A stretch of 27,760 bases of DNA from Spirochaetaceae bacterium (lineage in GTDB: Bacteria; Spirochaetota; Spirochaetia; Treponematales; Breznakiellaceae): the NCBI GenBank assembly GCA_031265635.1, contig JAISCK010000137.1:1-27760 (forward strand), read 5' to 3'. The first letter of the stretch is position 1. The number at the start of each line of letters is the position of its first letter. A model generated the notes under the pieces. The model was not told where the DNA came from and ran no database searches. It saw only the letters and a program-made list of their open reading frames with translations. Shown here piece by piece: positions 1 through 6,110 of the stretch. The translations under genes and the position numbers were made by a program.

Positions 1-354
1 GGTCAAAAACAGGGCGAACAGCAAAAATAATACATAGGTTATGCCCGCAAGAAAAATACCGTTCATGGCGGTTTCGTCAACGCCTTTTTGGTTTTTCTCC
101 CCGAGCCGCCGCGAGAGCAGCGCATTGATGCCGACACCTGTTCCCACCGTGACGGACACCACCAGCAGTTGTATGGGGAAAGCAAGGGTTAAGGCGGTTA
201 ACGCCTTTTCGCTCAAGCGGGCAACGAAAAGGCTGTCCACCACGTTGTACAGAGCCTCCATAACCATGGAAAGCATGAGCGGCAACGACATGGAAAACAA
301 CAGTTTCCCGACCGGCATTACCGCCATTTTGTGCTCTGTTTGAATCGTTTCCAT
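1..354 (-). CDS. MATE-family multidrug efflux transporter, N-terminal part (cut by window edge)
   Basis: An inner-membrane drug/cation antiporter of the MATE family; only the first 118 codons lie in the window and the reading frame is still open at base 1. The start is the ATG at 352-354, placed by a strong GGAGG four bases upstream. After a short polar N-terminus the protein gives two hydrophobic segments with family-typical wording: KLLFSMSLPLMLSMV, then YNVVDSLFVARL and ALTLAFPIQLL, then GVGINALLSRRLGEK, the usual end of the second helix and first cytoplasmic loop of MATE proteins. A further hydrophobic segment begins near the window edge. It follows rnc in the same direction but has its own promoter and a hairpin leader. 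Its codon use looks less GC-biased than the ribosomal neighbours, which with the leader suggests acquisition by transfer (inference). The substrate cannot be told. Confidence 0.85.
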   Translation of the reverse strand, partial: METIQTEHKMAVMPVGKLLFSMSLPLMLSMVMEALYNVVDSLFVARLSEKALTALTLAFPIQLLVVSVTVGTGVGINALLSRRLGEKNQKGVDETAMNGIFLAGITYVLFLLFALFLT

Positions 355-363
355 AAAACCTCC

Positions 364-417
364 AAAAAAAGAGCAGCATAGAAGCGTAAGTCACCTGGAC
401 TTATGCTCTATGCCGCT
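364..417 (-). terminator. Terminator-like leader hairpin (candidate attenuator) before the MATE gene
   Basis: Reading the minus strand, arms at 417-398 and 392-372 form a stem of roughly 19 pairs (one bulge, one A.C mismatch, one G.U) around the loop CAGGT. A single C and then seven T (370-364) follow, the layout of an intrinsic terminator. The Shine-Dalgarno GGAGG starts directly after the T run and the start codon is 9 bases further. Because a promoter lies just upstream of the hairpin, it should act on the MATE transcript itself and not only end the rnc transcript. What would relieve it is unknown; no leader peptide or known riboswitch was recognised. Confidence 0.65.
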
Positions 418-427
418 CGGTACGGTG

Positions 428-456
428 AGTATGAAATACCGGAGAAAAAAAGTCAA
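428..456 (-). promoter_or_regulatory. Sigma70-type promoter for the MATE gene
   Basis: On the minus strand TTGACT (451-456) is followed after exactly 17 bases by CATACT (428-433). Initiation would fall near base 421, giving a leader of about 67 nt that is almost wholly taken up by the hairpin at 372-417. Confidence 0.7.
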
Positions 457-541
457 TCGTACTGTTGATTATTTATTGTAAGTATAGTTCAGTAACGCGG
501 AACGCTTACGTGATGCGCTGGACACTGCCGGAAACAAGCTG

Positions 542-1318
542 TTACACGCCAGGACTACCGGCGCTGTCCGCCTCTTTCCGCAGGGCGAGTTCTTCGTAGG
601 CCAGCCTGGCCGCTTCCTGTTCGGCGCTTTTTTTGTTTTTTCCCGCGCCGGGGCCGTAGCTTTTTCCGTTGACGCTTACTTCAACCCAGAACATTTTTTC
701 ATGCTCGGGGCCGGTCTTCCGCGAAAGCCGGTAGCTGGGATAGGAGCGGTAGAGCCTTTGGCTGTATTCCTGGAGCAGGGTCTTGAAATCCCTGGTGTAG
801 TGGCTGTCGGAGGCGCGGTCTATCTCGCCCTGTATAAAACGGCGGATAAAGATACCCACGGCCTTGTAGCCTGAGTCAAGGTAATAGGCGCCGATAAGGG
901 CTTCAAGGGCGTCGGCCAGTATGGCCTTTTTGGTCCTGCCTCCGGAGTGGTCTTCGCCCTTGCCCAGTATGAGCAGGCGGTCTATGCCCAGTTCCAGGGA
1001 AATGACAGAAAGTATCTCCTCGGAAACTACCACGGATTTTATCTTTGCCAGGTCCCCTTCGCTGCGGTCGGGAAAAAGGCTGTAGAGCAGCGTAACGGTT
1101 ACCGCCCCCAGTATGGCGTCGCCGAGAAACTCAAGCCGCTCGTTGTTGATTTTGTTGTTTGATTCATTTGATACGGAACGGTGCATGAAAGAAAGGTTCA
1201 AAAGCCTCTGGCTCTTGAACCTTATGCCCGCGGTCTTCTGAAAAGCCGCCAGCTCTTTCTTTCTCCCGGGAGAAAGTTCCGGAAGAACCGGGACCGCGCG
1301 GGAAAGGCGATCCGCCAT
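542..1318 (-). CDS. rnc: Ribonuclease III
   Basis: Endoribonuclease that cuts double-stranded RNA, acting in rRNA precursor processing and mRNA/antisense turnover in the cytoplasm. The 258-residue protein has the family signature NERLEFLGDA at about residues 59-68. The acidic metal ligands are visible as E60, E63 and D67, with D136 and E139 in ADALEALIGAYY. A double-stranded-RNA-binding domain occupies roughly residues 177-246 (DFKTLLQEYSQ through AEQEAARLAYEEL). Length is slightly above the usual 220-240 because of a short N-terminal lead and tail. The ATG lies only three bases after the acpP stop with only a weak purine stretch upstream, so translation is probably coupled to acpP. Last gene of the rpmF-acpP-rnc operon. 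Confidence 0.96.
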   Translation of the reverse strand: MADRLSRAVPVLPELSPGRKKELAAFQKTAGIRFKSQRLLNLSFMHRSVSNESNNKINNERLEFLGDAILGAVTVTLLYSLFPDRSEGDLAKIKSVVVSEEILSVISLELGIDRLLILGKGEDHSGGRTKKAILADALEALIGAYYLDSGYKAVGIFIRRFIQGEIDRASDSHYTRDFKTLLQEYSQRLYRSYPSYRLSRKTGPEHEKMFWVEVSVNGKSYGPGAGKNKKSAEQEAARLAYEELALRKEADSAGSPGV

Positions 1319-1321
1319 GGT

Positions 1322-1558
1322 TTACTTCTGCTGGGATTTTATATATTCATAGGCGTCCCTGACAGTCTCGAATTCATTGGCTTTTTCATCAGGGATGGAA
1401 ATTCCCATTTCTTCCTCAATGGCATAGACCAGTTCATAGGTATCAAGACTGTCGGCGCCCAGATCCTGGCGGAAGGAAGCGTCAAGGGTGATTTTTCCTT
1501 CGTCAATCTCCAGCTTATCGGCGATTAATTTTTTGATTTTGTCAAATAAATCGTCCAT
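1322..1558 (-). CDS. acpP: Acyl carrier protein
   Basis: Carries growing acyl chains as thioesters on a 4'-phosphopantetheine arm during type II fatty-acid synthesis. The 78-residue acidic protein has the attachment motif GADSLD with the modified serine at residue 37, followed by the recognition helix (YELVYAIEEEMGISIPDE). Length is normal. The start ATG has the Shine-Dalgarno AGGAG 10 bases upstream (in AAAGGAGAAGAGGAACC). It sits between rpmF and rnc in one transcript, a common bacterial arrangement that ties lipid synthesis to ribosome production. Confidence 0.97.
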   Translation of the reverse strand: MDDLFDKIKKLIADKLEIDEGKITLDASFRQDLGADSLDTYELVYAIEEEMGISIPDEKANEFETVRDAYEYIKSQQK

Positions 1559-1584
1559 GGTTCCTCTTCTCCTTTGGAATAACT

Positions 1585-1773
1585 TTAGGTCTTTGATTCA
1601 GGAACAATGACCTGTTTACCCCGGTAAAAACCGCATTTGGGGCACGCCCGGTGAAGCAGCACCTTGTTGCCGCAGCTCGAACATTCTACCAGGGTCGGGG
1701 AACGTAATTTCATGTTGAGGGTTTGTCTCCGGCGTGTTCTTGCCTTTGACGTTTTCGATCTAGGTACGGCCAT
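1585..1773 (-). CDS. rpmF: 50S ribosomal protein L32
   Basis: Small zinc-ribbon protein of the large ribosomal subunit. The 62 residues open with the family-typical basic MAVPRSKTSKARTRRR. They carry four cysteines, C31-x2-C34 and C44-x2-C47, for one zinc ion, so this is the zinc-binding (C+) form. It is the promoter-proximal gene of the rpmF-acpP-rnc operon. The Shine-Dalgarno is GAGGATAAGAG just before the ATG. Confidence 0.97.
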   Translation of the reverse strand: MAVPRSKTSKARTRRRQTLNMKLRSPTLVECSSCGNKVLLHRACPKCGFYRGKQVIVPESKT

Positions 1774-1811
1774 ACTCTTATCCTCGCTTATGTTTCCCTT
1801 ATTCCATATTC

Positions 1812-1840
1812 AAAATAACAAAAACACCGTAAAGTGTCAA
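1812..1840 (-). promoter_or_regulatory. Sigma70-type promoter of the rpmF-acpP-rnc operon
   Basis: Minus-strand TTGACA (1835-1840, perfect -35) and TATTTT (1812-1817) are 17 bases apart. Initiation near 1805 gives a 5' leader of about 30 nt ahead of rpmF. Confidence 0.8.
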
Positions 1841-1903
1841 GATAGAAAAGGGAGTATTCCGGGGCCTTTTACAATAGTTTGAAAAGCCGCCGCGCATTCA
1901 CTA

Positions 1904-2383
1904 TCATTTAGTATACTTGATTTTCAGGGCTTCGGCAACCAGGGGAGGGACCATGGAAGACACGTCGCCGCCCAAAGAGGCCAGTTCCTTGATGGAAGAG
2001 GACCTGAGCACGAAATAAGCCGGGTCGGCGGCCATAAAAACGGTCTCCACCTCGGTGTCAAGGCCGCGGTTTATCATGGAAAGCTCGTATTCATAGGCAA
2101 AATCGATGACGCTCCTCACCCCCCGTATCAATATGGGGATATCCCGCTCTTTGACAAAGTCCACGACCAGGGTATCGCAGAACACCGCTTCGACATTTTT
2201 CCAGGGTTTTATCAGTTCCCGCACCATGGACATGCGTTCTTCGCCGCTGAAAAGGTACTTTTTTTCGCTGTTTACCGCCACAACCACAAACAATTTCTCA
2301 ACGAGTATGCTGGCCCGCCTGATTATATCAAGATGACCGTAGCTTATGGGGTCAAAAGATCCGGGGAAAGCGGCCTTTTTCAT
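1904..2383 (-). CDS. coaD: Pantetheine-phosphate adenylyltransferase (PPAT)
   Basis: Transfers AMP from ATP to 4'-phosphopantetheine to make dephospho-CoA, the penultimate step of coenzyme A synthesis. With the ATG at 2381-2383 the protein is 159 residues, the normal length. It begins KKAAFPGSFDP with the nucleotidyltransferase motif YGHLDII (H17) and near the C-terminus has the second motif SSSIKEL. A longer reading from a TTG at 2419 would add 12 unlikely residues and lies on the -35 box, so it was not used. There is no Shine-Dalgarno before the chosen ATG. The promoter -10 box ends seven bases upstream, so the mRNA probably starts at or one base before the AUG. Confidence 0.93.
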   Translation of the reverse strand: MKKAAFPGSFDPISYGHLDIIRRASILVEKLFVVVAVNSEKKYLFSGEERMSMVRELIKPWKNVEAVFCDTLVVDFVKERDIPILIRGVRSVIDFAYEYELSMINRGLDTEVETVFMAADPAYFVLRSSSIKELASLGGDVSSMVPPLVAEALKIKYTK

Positions 2384-2390
2384 AAGGCAC

Positions 2391-2419
2391 AGCATAATCG
2401 GGAAAAAGCCCCAGGTCAA
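2391..2419 (-). promoter_or_regulatory. Promoter of coaD, placed for a leaderless transcript
   Basis: Minus-strand TTGACC (2414-2419), 17-base spacer, TATGCT (2391-2396). Only GTGCCTT separates the -10 box from the coaD ATG, so initiation falls within about one base of the start codon. Confidence 0.6.
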
Positions 2420-2457
2420 GTTTTTTTTACCGGCAATGCCCTGCGATTTTACGGGAA

Positions 2458-2486
2458 GCCGCCGCGAAAGGCCGGGGCGCGGCGGC
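2458..2486. repeat. Perfect 9-bp GC-rich inverted repeat in the coaD/lipoprotein divergent spacer
   Basis: GCCGCCGCG (2458-2466) and CGCGGCGGC (2478-2486) pair perfectly across an 11-base loop. A run of five T follows only some ten bases later on the plus strand, so it is a poor terminator. It lies between two divergent promoters and within neither. Confidence 0.5.
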
Positions 2487-2565
2487 GGAAGGGGTTTTTC
2501 CGGGACAAAATAGCCGAAAGTGCGGTTTTTTACCGATAATATAGGCTATACTGATTACGAGGTAT

Positions 2566-2594
2566 TTGACTGAATTCCAAACCTTGTATATTAT
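2566..2594 (+). promoter_or_regulatory. Promoter of the lipoprotein/HEAT/DUF362 operon, placed for a leaderless first message
   Basis: TTGACT (2566-2571), 17-base spacer, TATTAT (2589-2594). The ATG of the first gene begins nine bases after the -10 box, leaving a predicted 5' leader of about three bases and no room for a Shine-Dalgarno. Confidence 0.7.
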
Positions 2595-2603
2595 ATAAAC
2601 ATT

Positions 2604-3173
2604 ATGAAGAATTTTACTTCATCGATAGTATGGTGTATGCTGCCCTGTTTTCTGGTCCTGCTGTCCTGCGCCGGGCAGCCTTCCGGCCAGGAGGCGGTCC
2701 CTGCTCCGGCTGCCCCGGTTGTCCCGGAGCTTGTTGCGGAGAGCGAGCCGGTGGTTCCCGATGAGCCTCCCGATGAGAATTTTGACCCGGCGACCATCAG
2801 CCGGGAAATATTCGATTCGACCAAAATCGATGTACAGCAGTTGATCCAGGACCTTAACGGCATCATACGGGTCAGAGACTACCGGGCCTGGGTTTCGCAT
2901 CTGAGCGAAAACTATCTGCGCAACATAAGTTCCCCGGATTTCCTGGCCCAGATTTCCGCCTCGGCCCGGCTCAGGCAGCAAAAAATCGTACTTAATTCCC
3001 CTGAGGATTATTTTAACCATGTGGTAGTCCCGTCCCGCGCCAATGACCGGGTGGACGATATTGAATTTACCAGTCAAAACCGGGTAAAGGCCTATACCCT
3101 TACCCCAAACGGACAGAGGCTCAGGCTGTATGAGCTTGAAAAAACCGGCAATAGCTGGAAGATAATGAATTAG
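2604..3173 (+). CDS. Putative lipoprotein, conserved-type spirochaetal envelope protein of unknown function
   Basis: 189 residues. A hydrophobic signal (IVWCMLPCFLVLL) ends in the lipobox LLSC with the acylated cysteine at residue 22. A Pro/Ala/Glu-rich linker of about 40 residues follows, then a compact soluble domain (about 70-189) with YRAWVSHLSENYLRNISSP early and LYELEKTGNSWKIMN at the end. The layout recalls the NTF2-like/nuclear-transport-fold lipoproteins of treponemes, but this is a resemblance of layout, not a firm family call. First gene of an operon with the HEAT-repeat and DUF362 genes. The ATG at 2604 has no Shine-Dalgarno and lies directly behind the promoter. Confidence 0.75.
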   Translation: MKNFTSSIVWCMLPCFLVLLSCAGQPSGQEAVPAPAAPVVPELVAESEPVVPDEPPDENFDPATISREIFDSTKIDVQQLIQDLNGIIRVRDYRAWVSHLSENYLRNISSPDFLAQISASARLRQQKIVLNSPEDYFNHVVVPSRANDRVDDIEFTSQNRVKAYTLTPNGQRLRLYELEKTGNSWKIMN

Positions 3174-3226
3174 TGTCTGTCCACATACAGTATGGACAAA
3201 TACGAATGAGAGGCGAGGGAGGAAAT

Positions 3227-4000
3227 ATGACACTCACCATGAAACGTTTCGCTGCCGTGTTCGCGGTAGCATGTACGGTTACGCTGGCCGTTCCGGCACA
3301 ACAGCAGAATTCAAGCCAGCGGGAAATGTCGGTTGAAGAATCGTACCTGCAGCAGTCGGTGGAACTCATGGTCATACGGGAACAAAGCCATGCGGATTCC
3401 AGGGAAATGAAACTCCTGGCTCTCCAGTACATAGGCGAGGCCATTGACCGGGGAAATACCAGCAGGGAAATCCGTGACGCCCTGGAATACATGGGTCTTG
3501 AGGGCGTGCTCAACCAGGCCAGGGAAAACAACAGGCTGGTCAACGATTTTCCCGATATACGCCGGGAGGCGGCCAGATACCTGGGCGAAATGGGTACTCC
3601 CGAAGCCAAGGATTCGCTGCTCCGGATGCTTGTGGTTGACAGGGAGCCCATGGTGCTCCAGGAAGCGGTCAAATCCCTGGGCAGGATAGGCTTAAACGAC
3701 AATGACGAAACAGTCGCTACCATTGCCTTTATAGTCAGAAAATTCGACGTAACCTTTCCTGATAATCTTCTTGCCCTCTCCGCCATTGACGCCTTTGAGA
3801 CCCTGGCCGAAAGAAACAACGGCATCAGAAGCCCCGACGCCATCAATGTACTCATGCGCATCGCCGAAGGCCGTTATATACGTCCTGTTCAGGACCGGGC
3901 CAGACAGGCCCTGAGCGATCTCCGCAAGTACCAGCAGCAGAATCAGCAACAGCAGCAGAACCAACAGCGGCAGAATCAGCAGACGGGAAGCGGGTCCTGA
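3227..4000 (+). CDS. Exported HEAT-repeat protein with a Gln/Asn-rich tail
   Basis: 257 residues. The start chosen is the ATG at 3227, behind GGGAGGAAAT; a GTG at 3173 would add 18 residues ahead of an otherwise clean signal peptide. The signal (RFAAVFAVACTVTLAVPAQ) lacks a lipobox and should be cleaved near residues 24-26, so the product is probably periplasmic. The body consists of paired helices of HEAT type: EAARYLGEMGTPEAKDSLL, then VLQEAVKSLGRIGLNDNDE, then NAIDAFETLAERN-like units up to RARQALSDLRK. The last ~25 residues are almost all Q and N and end TGSGS. HEAT repeats are protein-binding scaffolds; the partner is unknown. It lies 53 bases after the lipoprotein gene and 9 before the DUF362 gene. 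Confidence 0.8.
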   Translation: MTLTMKRFAAVFAVACTVTLAVPAQQQNSSQREMSVEESYLQQSVELMVIREQSHADSREMKLLALQYIGEAIDRGNTSREIRDALEYMGLEGVLNQARENNRLVNDFPDIRREAARYLGEMGTPEAKDSLLRMLVVDREPMVLQEAVKSLGRIGLNDNDETVATIAFIVRKFDVTFPDNLLALSAIDAFETLAERNNGIRSPDAINVLMRIAEGRYIRPVQDRARQALSDLRKYQQQNQQQQQNQQRQNQQTGSGS

Positions 4001-4009
4001 GGCGCCGGA

Positions 4010-5212
4010 ATGAAAAACGCCATACTGTACCTGCTGGTTTTCTCAGGATGCCTGGCCGGCTGTACGGGCGGCGGCCAAAGGGCCGGCGTTAAAACCGTAT
4101 CCGGCCTTCCTTCGGATACGGCGGTTTCTTCGGATAACGCGCTGGTTTTTGTCCGCGAAGGAACCGACGGCGCCGATAACGGCCTGGAACTGCTTCTTGA
4201 TTCCCTCAGCATTTTCGGCAGGCCCTTTTTCCGGGACAACGGTAATGACGGCCTTATAGATCGGGACGATACGGTTATCATCAAGATCAATTCCCAGTGG
4301 GCTGAACGGGGCGGAACCAATACGGACCTCCTTAAAGCCCTGATTCAATATATGGTTGGCGATTCCGGCGGGTTTTCGGGCGAGATAATCATCGCCGACA
4401 ACGGCCAGGGCATGTTCGGCTCGGCGAGGAGCGGCGGCAGCCTTGACTGGGACAATACCAACGCGAAAGACAAAAGGCAGTCGGCCCAGGATGTGGCCGA
4501 TTATTTCGCGGCCAGGGGAAACAGGGTTTCCGGTTTTCTGTGGGACACCATCACCAAAAACGAAGTCAGGGAATACGCCGACGGGGACAGGCGGGACGGC
4601 TTTGTGCTGGGAGAAACCGTGCCGTCAGCCAATATCAGGATAAGTTATCCGAAATTTACCACCCAATACGGAACCATGGTGAGTTTCAAAATGGGAATAT
4701 GGGATGAAGGCGCGGGGCAGTACCGTCCCCAGGCCCTCAAGGTGATCAATATGCCCGTTCTCAAACACCACGGCATATACCAGGTAACCGGCGCGGTAAA
4801 AAGTTACATGGGCGTGCCGTCGAATTCCCTTACAGCCATGAGCCCCCATCAAAGCGTCGGCAGGGGCGGCATGGGGGCGCTCATGGCCCGTACCAGAATT
4901 CCCGCGCTCAATATCCTCGATATGATATGGATATCCCCTGATCACGGCCCTTCCTCAAGCTATTCACGGGCCCTGGAAAAAAATATGGTCGCCGTCAGCC
5001 TTGATCCTGTGGCCCTGGACTACTGGGCGGCCAGGCATGTGCTTCTGGACGCGGCACGGGCGGCGGGAAATTCGCGTTACGCGAGCCTCAGCCCCGACGC
5101 CGGCGATCCGGGAACCTTCGGCTACTGGCTCCGCCTTTCCGCCCAAGAACTCAAGGAAGGGGGCTTCCCCTGCGTCATTGACGGAGACCGCATCACGGTA
5201 ATAAAAATCTAA
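4010..5212 (+). CDS. DUF362 domain-containing lipoprotein
   Basis: 400 residues with a lipoprotein signal (MKNAILYLLVFSGCLAGC, acylated cysteine 18). The rest is a DUF362-type domain: an N-terminal strand-rich part (DDTVVIKINSQWAERGGTN), a central GEIIIADNGQG, the hallmark INMPVLKHHGIYQVTGAVK and YMGVPS, and a C-terminal MVAVSLDPVALDYWAARHV. Many DUF362 proteins carry ferredoxin-like cysteine clusters. Here only one cysteine lies outside the signal peptide, so no Fe-S centre is expected. Enzymatic function of the family is unestablished. Third gene of the operon; GAGG of the upstream stop region serves as Shine-Dalgarno. Confidence 0.85.
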   Translation: MKNAILYLLVFSGCLAGCTGGGQRAGVKTVSGLPSDTAVSSDNALVFVREGTDGADNGLELLLDSLSIFGRPFFRDNGNDGLIDRDDTVIIKINSQWAERGGTNTDLLKALIQYMVGDSGGFSGEIIIADNGQGMFGSARSGGSLDWDNTNAKDKRQSAQDVADYFAARGNRVSGFLWDTITKNEVREYADGDRRDGFVLGETVPSANIRISYPKFTTQYGTMVSFKMGIWDEGAGQYRPQALKVINMPVLKHHGIYQVTGAVKSYMGVPSNSLTAMSPHQSVGRGGMGALMARTRIPALNILDMIWISPDHGPSSSYSRALEKNMVAVSLDPVALDYWAARHVLLDAARAAGNSRYASLSPDAGDPGTFGYWLRLSAQELKEGGFPCVIDGDRITVIKI

Positions 5213-5230
5213 GGCCTTCCGACAGGTCCA

Positions 5231-5260
5231 TTGACAGTTCCCGCATAAGTACGTTATTTT
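5231..5260 (+). promoter_or_regulatory. Promoter of the tRNA-Arg gene
   Basis: TTGACA (5231-5236) and TATTTT (5255-5260) are 18 bases apart (17 if TTATTT is used). The tRNA begins 13 bases downstream. Confidence 0.7.
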
Positions 5261-5273
5261 TATTTGGAGATTT

Positions 5274-5347
<74 letters not shown>

Positions 5348-5350
5348 AAA

Positions 5351-5398
5351 ACAGTATGTCCGTTGTCCCGGAAACCGGCGTAAAAGCGGCCATACTGT
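5351..5398. repeat. Inverted repeat between tRNA-Arg and maf
   Basis: ACAGTATG (5351-5358) is perfectly complementary to CATACTGT (5391-5398), and the pairing can resume with CCG/CGG after one mismatch. A nested CCGG-AAA-CCGG hairpin sits in the 32-base interior. No T run follows, so it is not an intrinsic terminator. It could be a tRNA 3'-trailer processing structure or a maf leader element. Confidence 0.5.
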
Positions 5399-5408
5399 CA
5401 GGGATGTA

Positions 5409-6017
5409 ATGGAACCGTTTATTTTAGCATCAGGATCCCTTAGGCGTCAGGATTTCTTCAAACTTTTGGGTATCCCCTTTACCATCGTAGTTCCCGGCGT
5501 GGACGAAAAGGCCGAACCGGGTATCGCTCCGGGGGAACAGGCTGAAAAACTGGCCCTCAAAAAAGTCGAAGCTGTTATTGGGCTTCTTAGCGGTCGTTCT
5601 CCGCCCTGGATACTCGGCGCGGATACGGTTGTCTCTCTTGAGGGGGAGCTTTTCGGCAAACCCCGGGACCGGGATGACGCGGCGGCGATGCTCAAAAAGC
5701 TCAGGGGCAGGGAACACCAGGTGTATACGGCCATGGTGCTTTGCAACGGACGGACCAGGGTCATGGACACCCGTTCTTCTTCCAGTACGGTCCGCTTTGC
5801 CGGTATATCGGACGCCGAGATCGAGTGGTATCTTGATACCGGCGAATGGCAGGGCGTGGCGGGAGCCTACCGCATACAGGGCCTGGCCGGCTGTTTTGTC
5901 TCCCGCGTGGAAGGCAGTTACAGTTCCATAGTGGGCTTGCCAATCCAGCAGTTTTATCTCATGTTAAGGGAGAACGGTTATCCTTACGGAGCCGCTCTAC
6001 CAATGACTTCGTCATAA
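5409..6017 (+). CDS. maf: Maf-like nucleotide pyrophosphatase (house-cleaning NTPase), 3' end rebuilt by the cassette
   Basis: Hydrolyses non-canonical or excess nucleoside triphosphates to monophosphates; the family is also linked to septum inhibition. 202 residues with all family motifs: ASGSLRR (N-terminal loop), VPGVDEKAEPG, LGADTVV, FGKPRD, GVAGAYRIQGLAG and VEGSYSSIVGLPI. Up to base 5997 the frame follows the family. The last seven residues (codons from 5997, LPMTSS after the shared Ala-Ala) are encoded outside the 67-bp repeat and differ from the tail encoded after the second repeat copy (QKFPLPFGQ). This suggests that the present C-terminus was supplied by an insertion event. Catalytic parts are untouched, so it should be active. 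Confidence 0.92.
   Translation: MEPFILASGSLRRQDFFKLLGIPFTIVVPGVDEKAEPGIAPGEQAEKLALKKVEAVIGLLSGRSPPWILGADTVVSLEGELFGKPRDRDDAAAMLKKLRGREHQVYTAMVLCNGRTRVMDTRSSSSTVRFAGISDAEIEWYLDTGEWQGVAGAYRIQGLAGCFVSRVEGSYSSIVGLPIQQFYLMLRENGYPYGAALPMTSS
5931..5997 (+). repeat. Direct repeat, left copy (within maf)
   Basis: Starts GTGGGCTTGCCAATCC and ends CGGAGCCGCTC. It encodes residues of maf from the VGLPI motif to the Gly-Ala-Ala near the end. It matches 8725-8791 at 66 of 67 positions; identity stops abruptly on both sides. Confidence 0.9.
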
Positions 6018-6032
6018 AGCAGCGGGTTACAG

Positions 6033-6070
6033 AAAAAACTGCGGTATACCCAAGCCTGGGTACACCGCAG
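6033..6070 (-). terminator. Intrinsic terminator of the reductase gene
   Basis: Arms 6057-6070 and 6039-6052 pair at 13 of 14 positions around a 4-base loop. On the minus strand six T (6038-6033) follow at once. It lies 40 bases after the reductase stop. On the plus strand five T occur 12 bases further out (6083-6087), so weak termination of maf is also possible. Confidence 0.8.
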
Positions 6071-6110
6071 CCGGTAACTCTGTTTTTAAGAAAACACTAA
6101 ATGTTAAACA

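Noticed and set aside
77..394. 105-codon open frame on the minus strand over the MATE gene
   Set aside because: It starts in the terminator hairpin and runs out of frame with the clear MATE coding sequence.
372..417. Known riboswitch class ahead of the MATE gene
   Set aside because: The leader is too short and is essentially one hairpin; no aptamer core was recognised.
1862..1889. Terminator after coaD
   Set aside because: GGCTTTT/AAAAGGCC pairs weakly with a bulge on the minus strand, but no T run follows directly, so it was not called.
2384..2419. Longer coaD reading from TTG 2419
   Set aside because: The added 12 residues are not family-like and the TTG is part of the -35 box.
3920..3985. 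Short CAG/CAA-rich repeats that could look like a repeat array
   Set aside because: They encode a Gln/Asn tail in frame; there are no spacers or regular repeat length, so no CRISPR.
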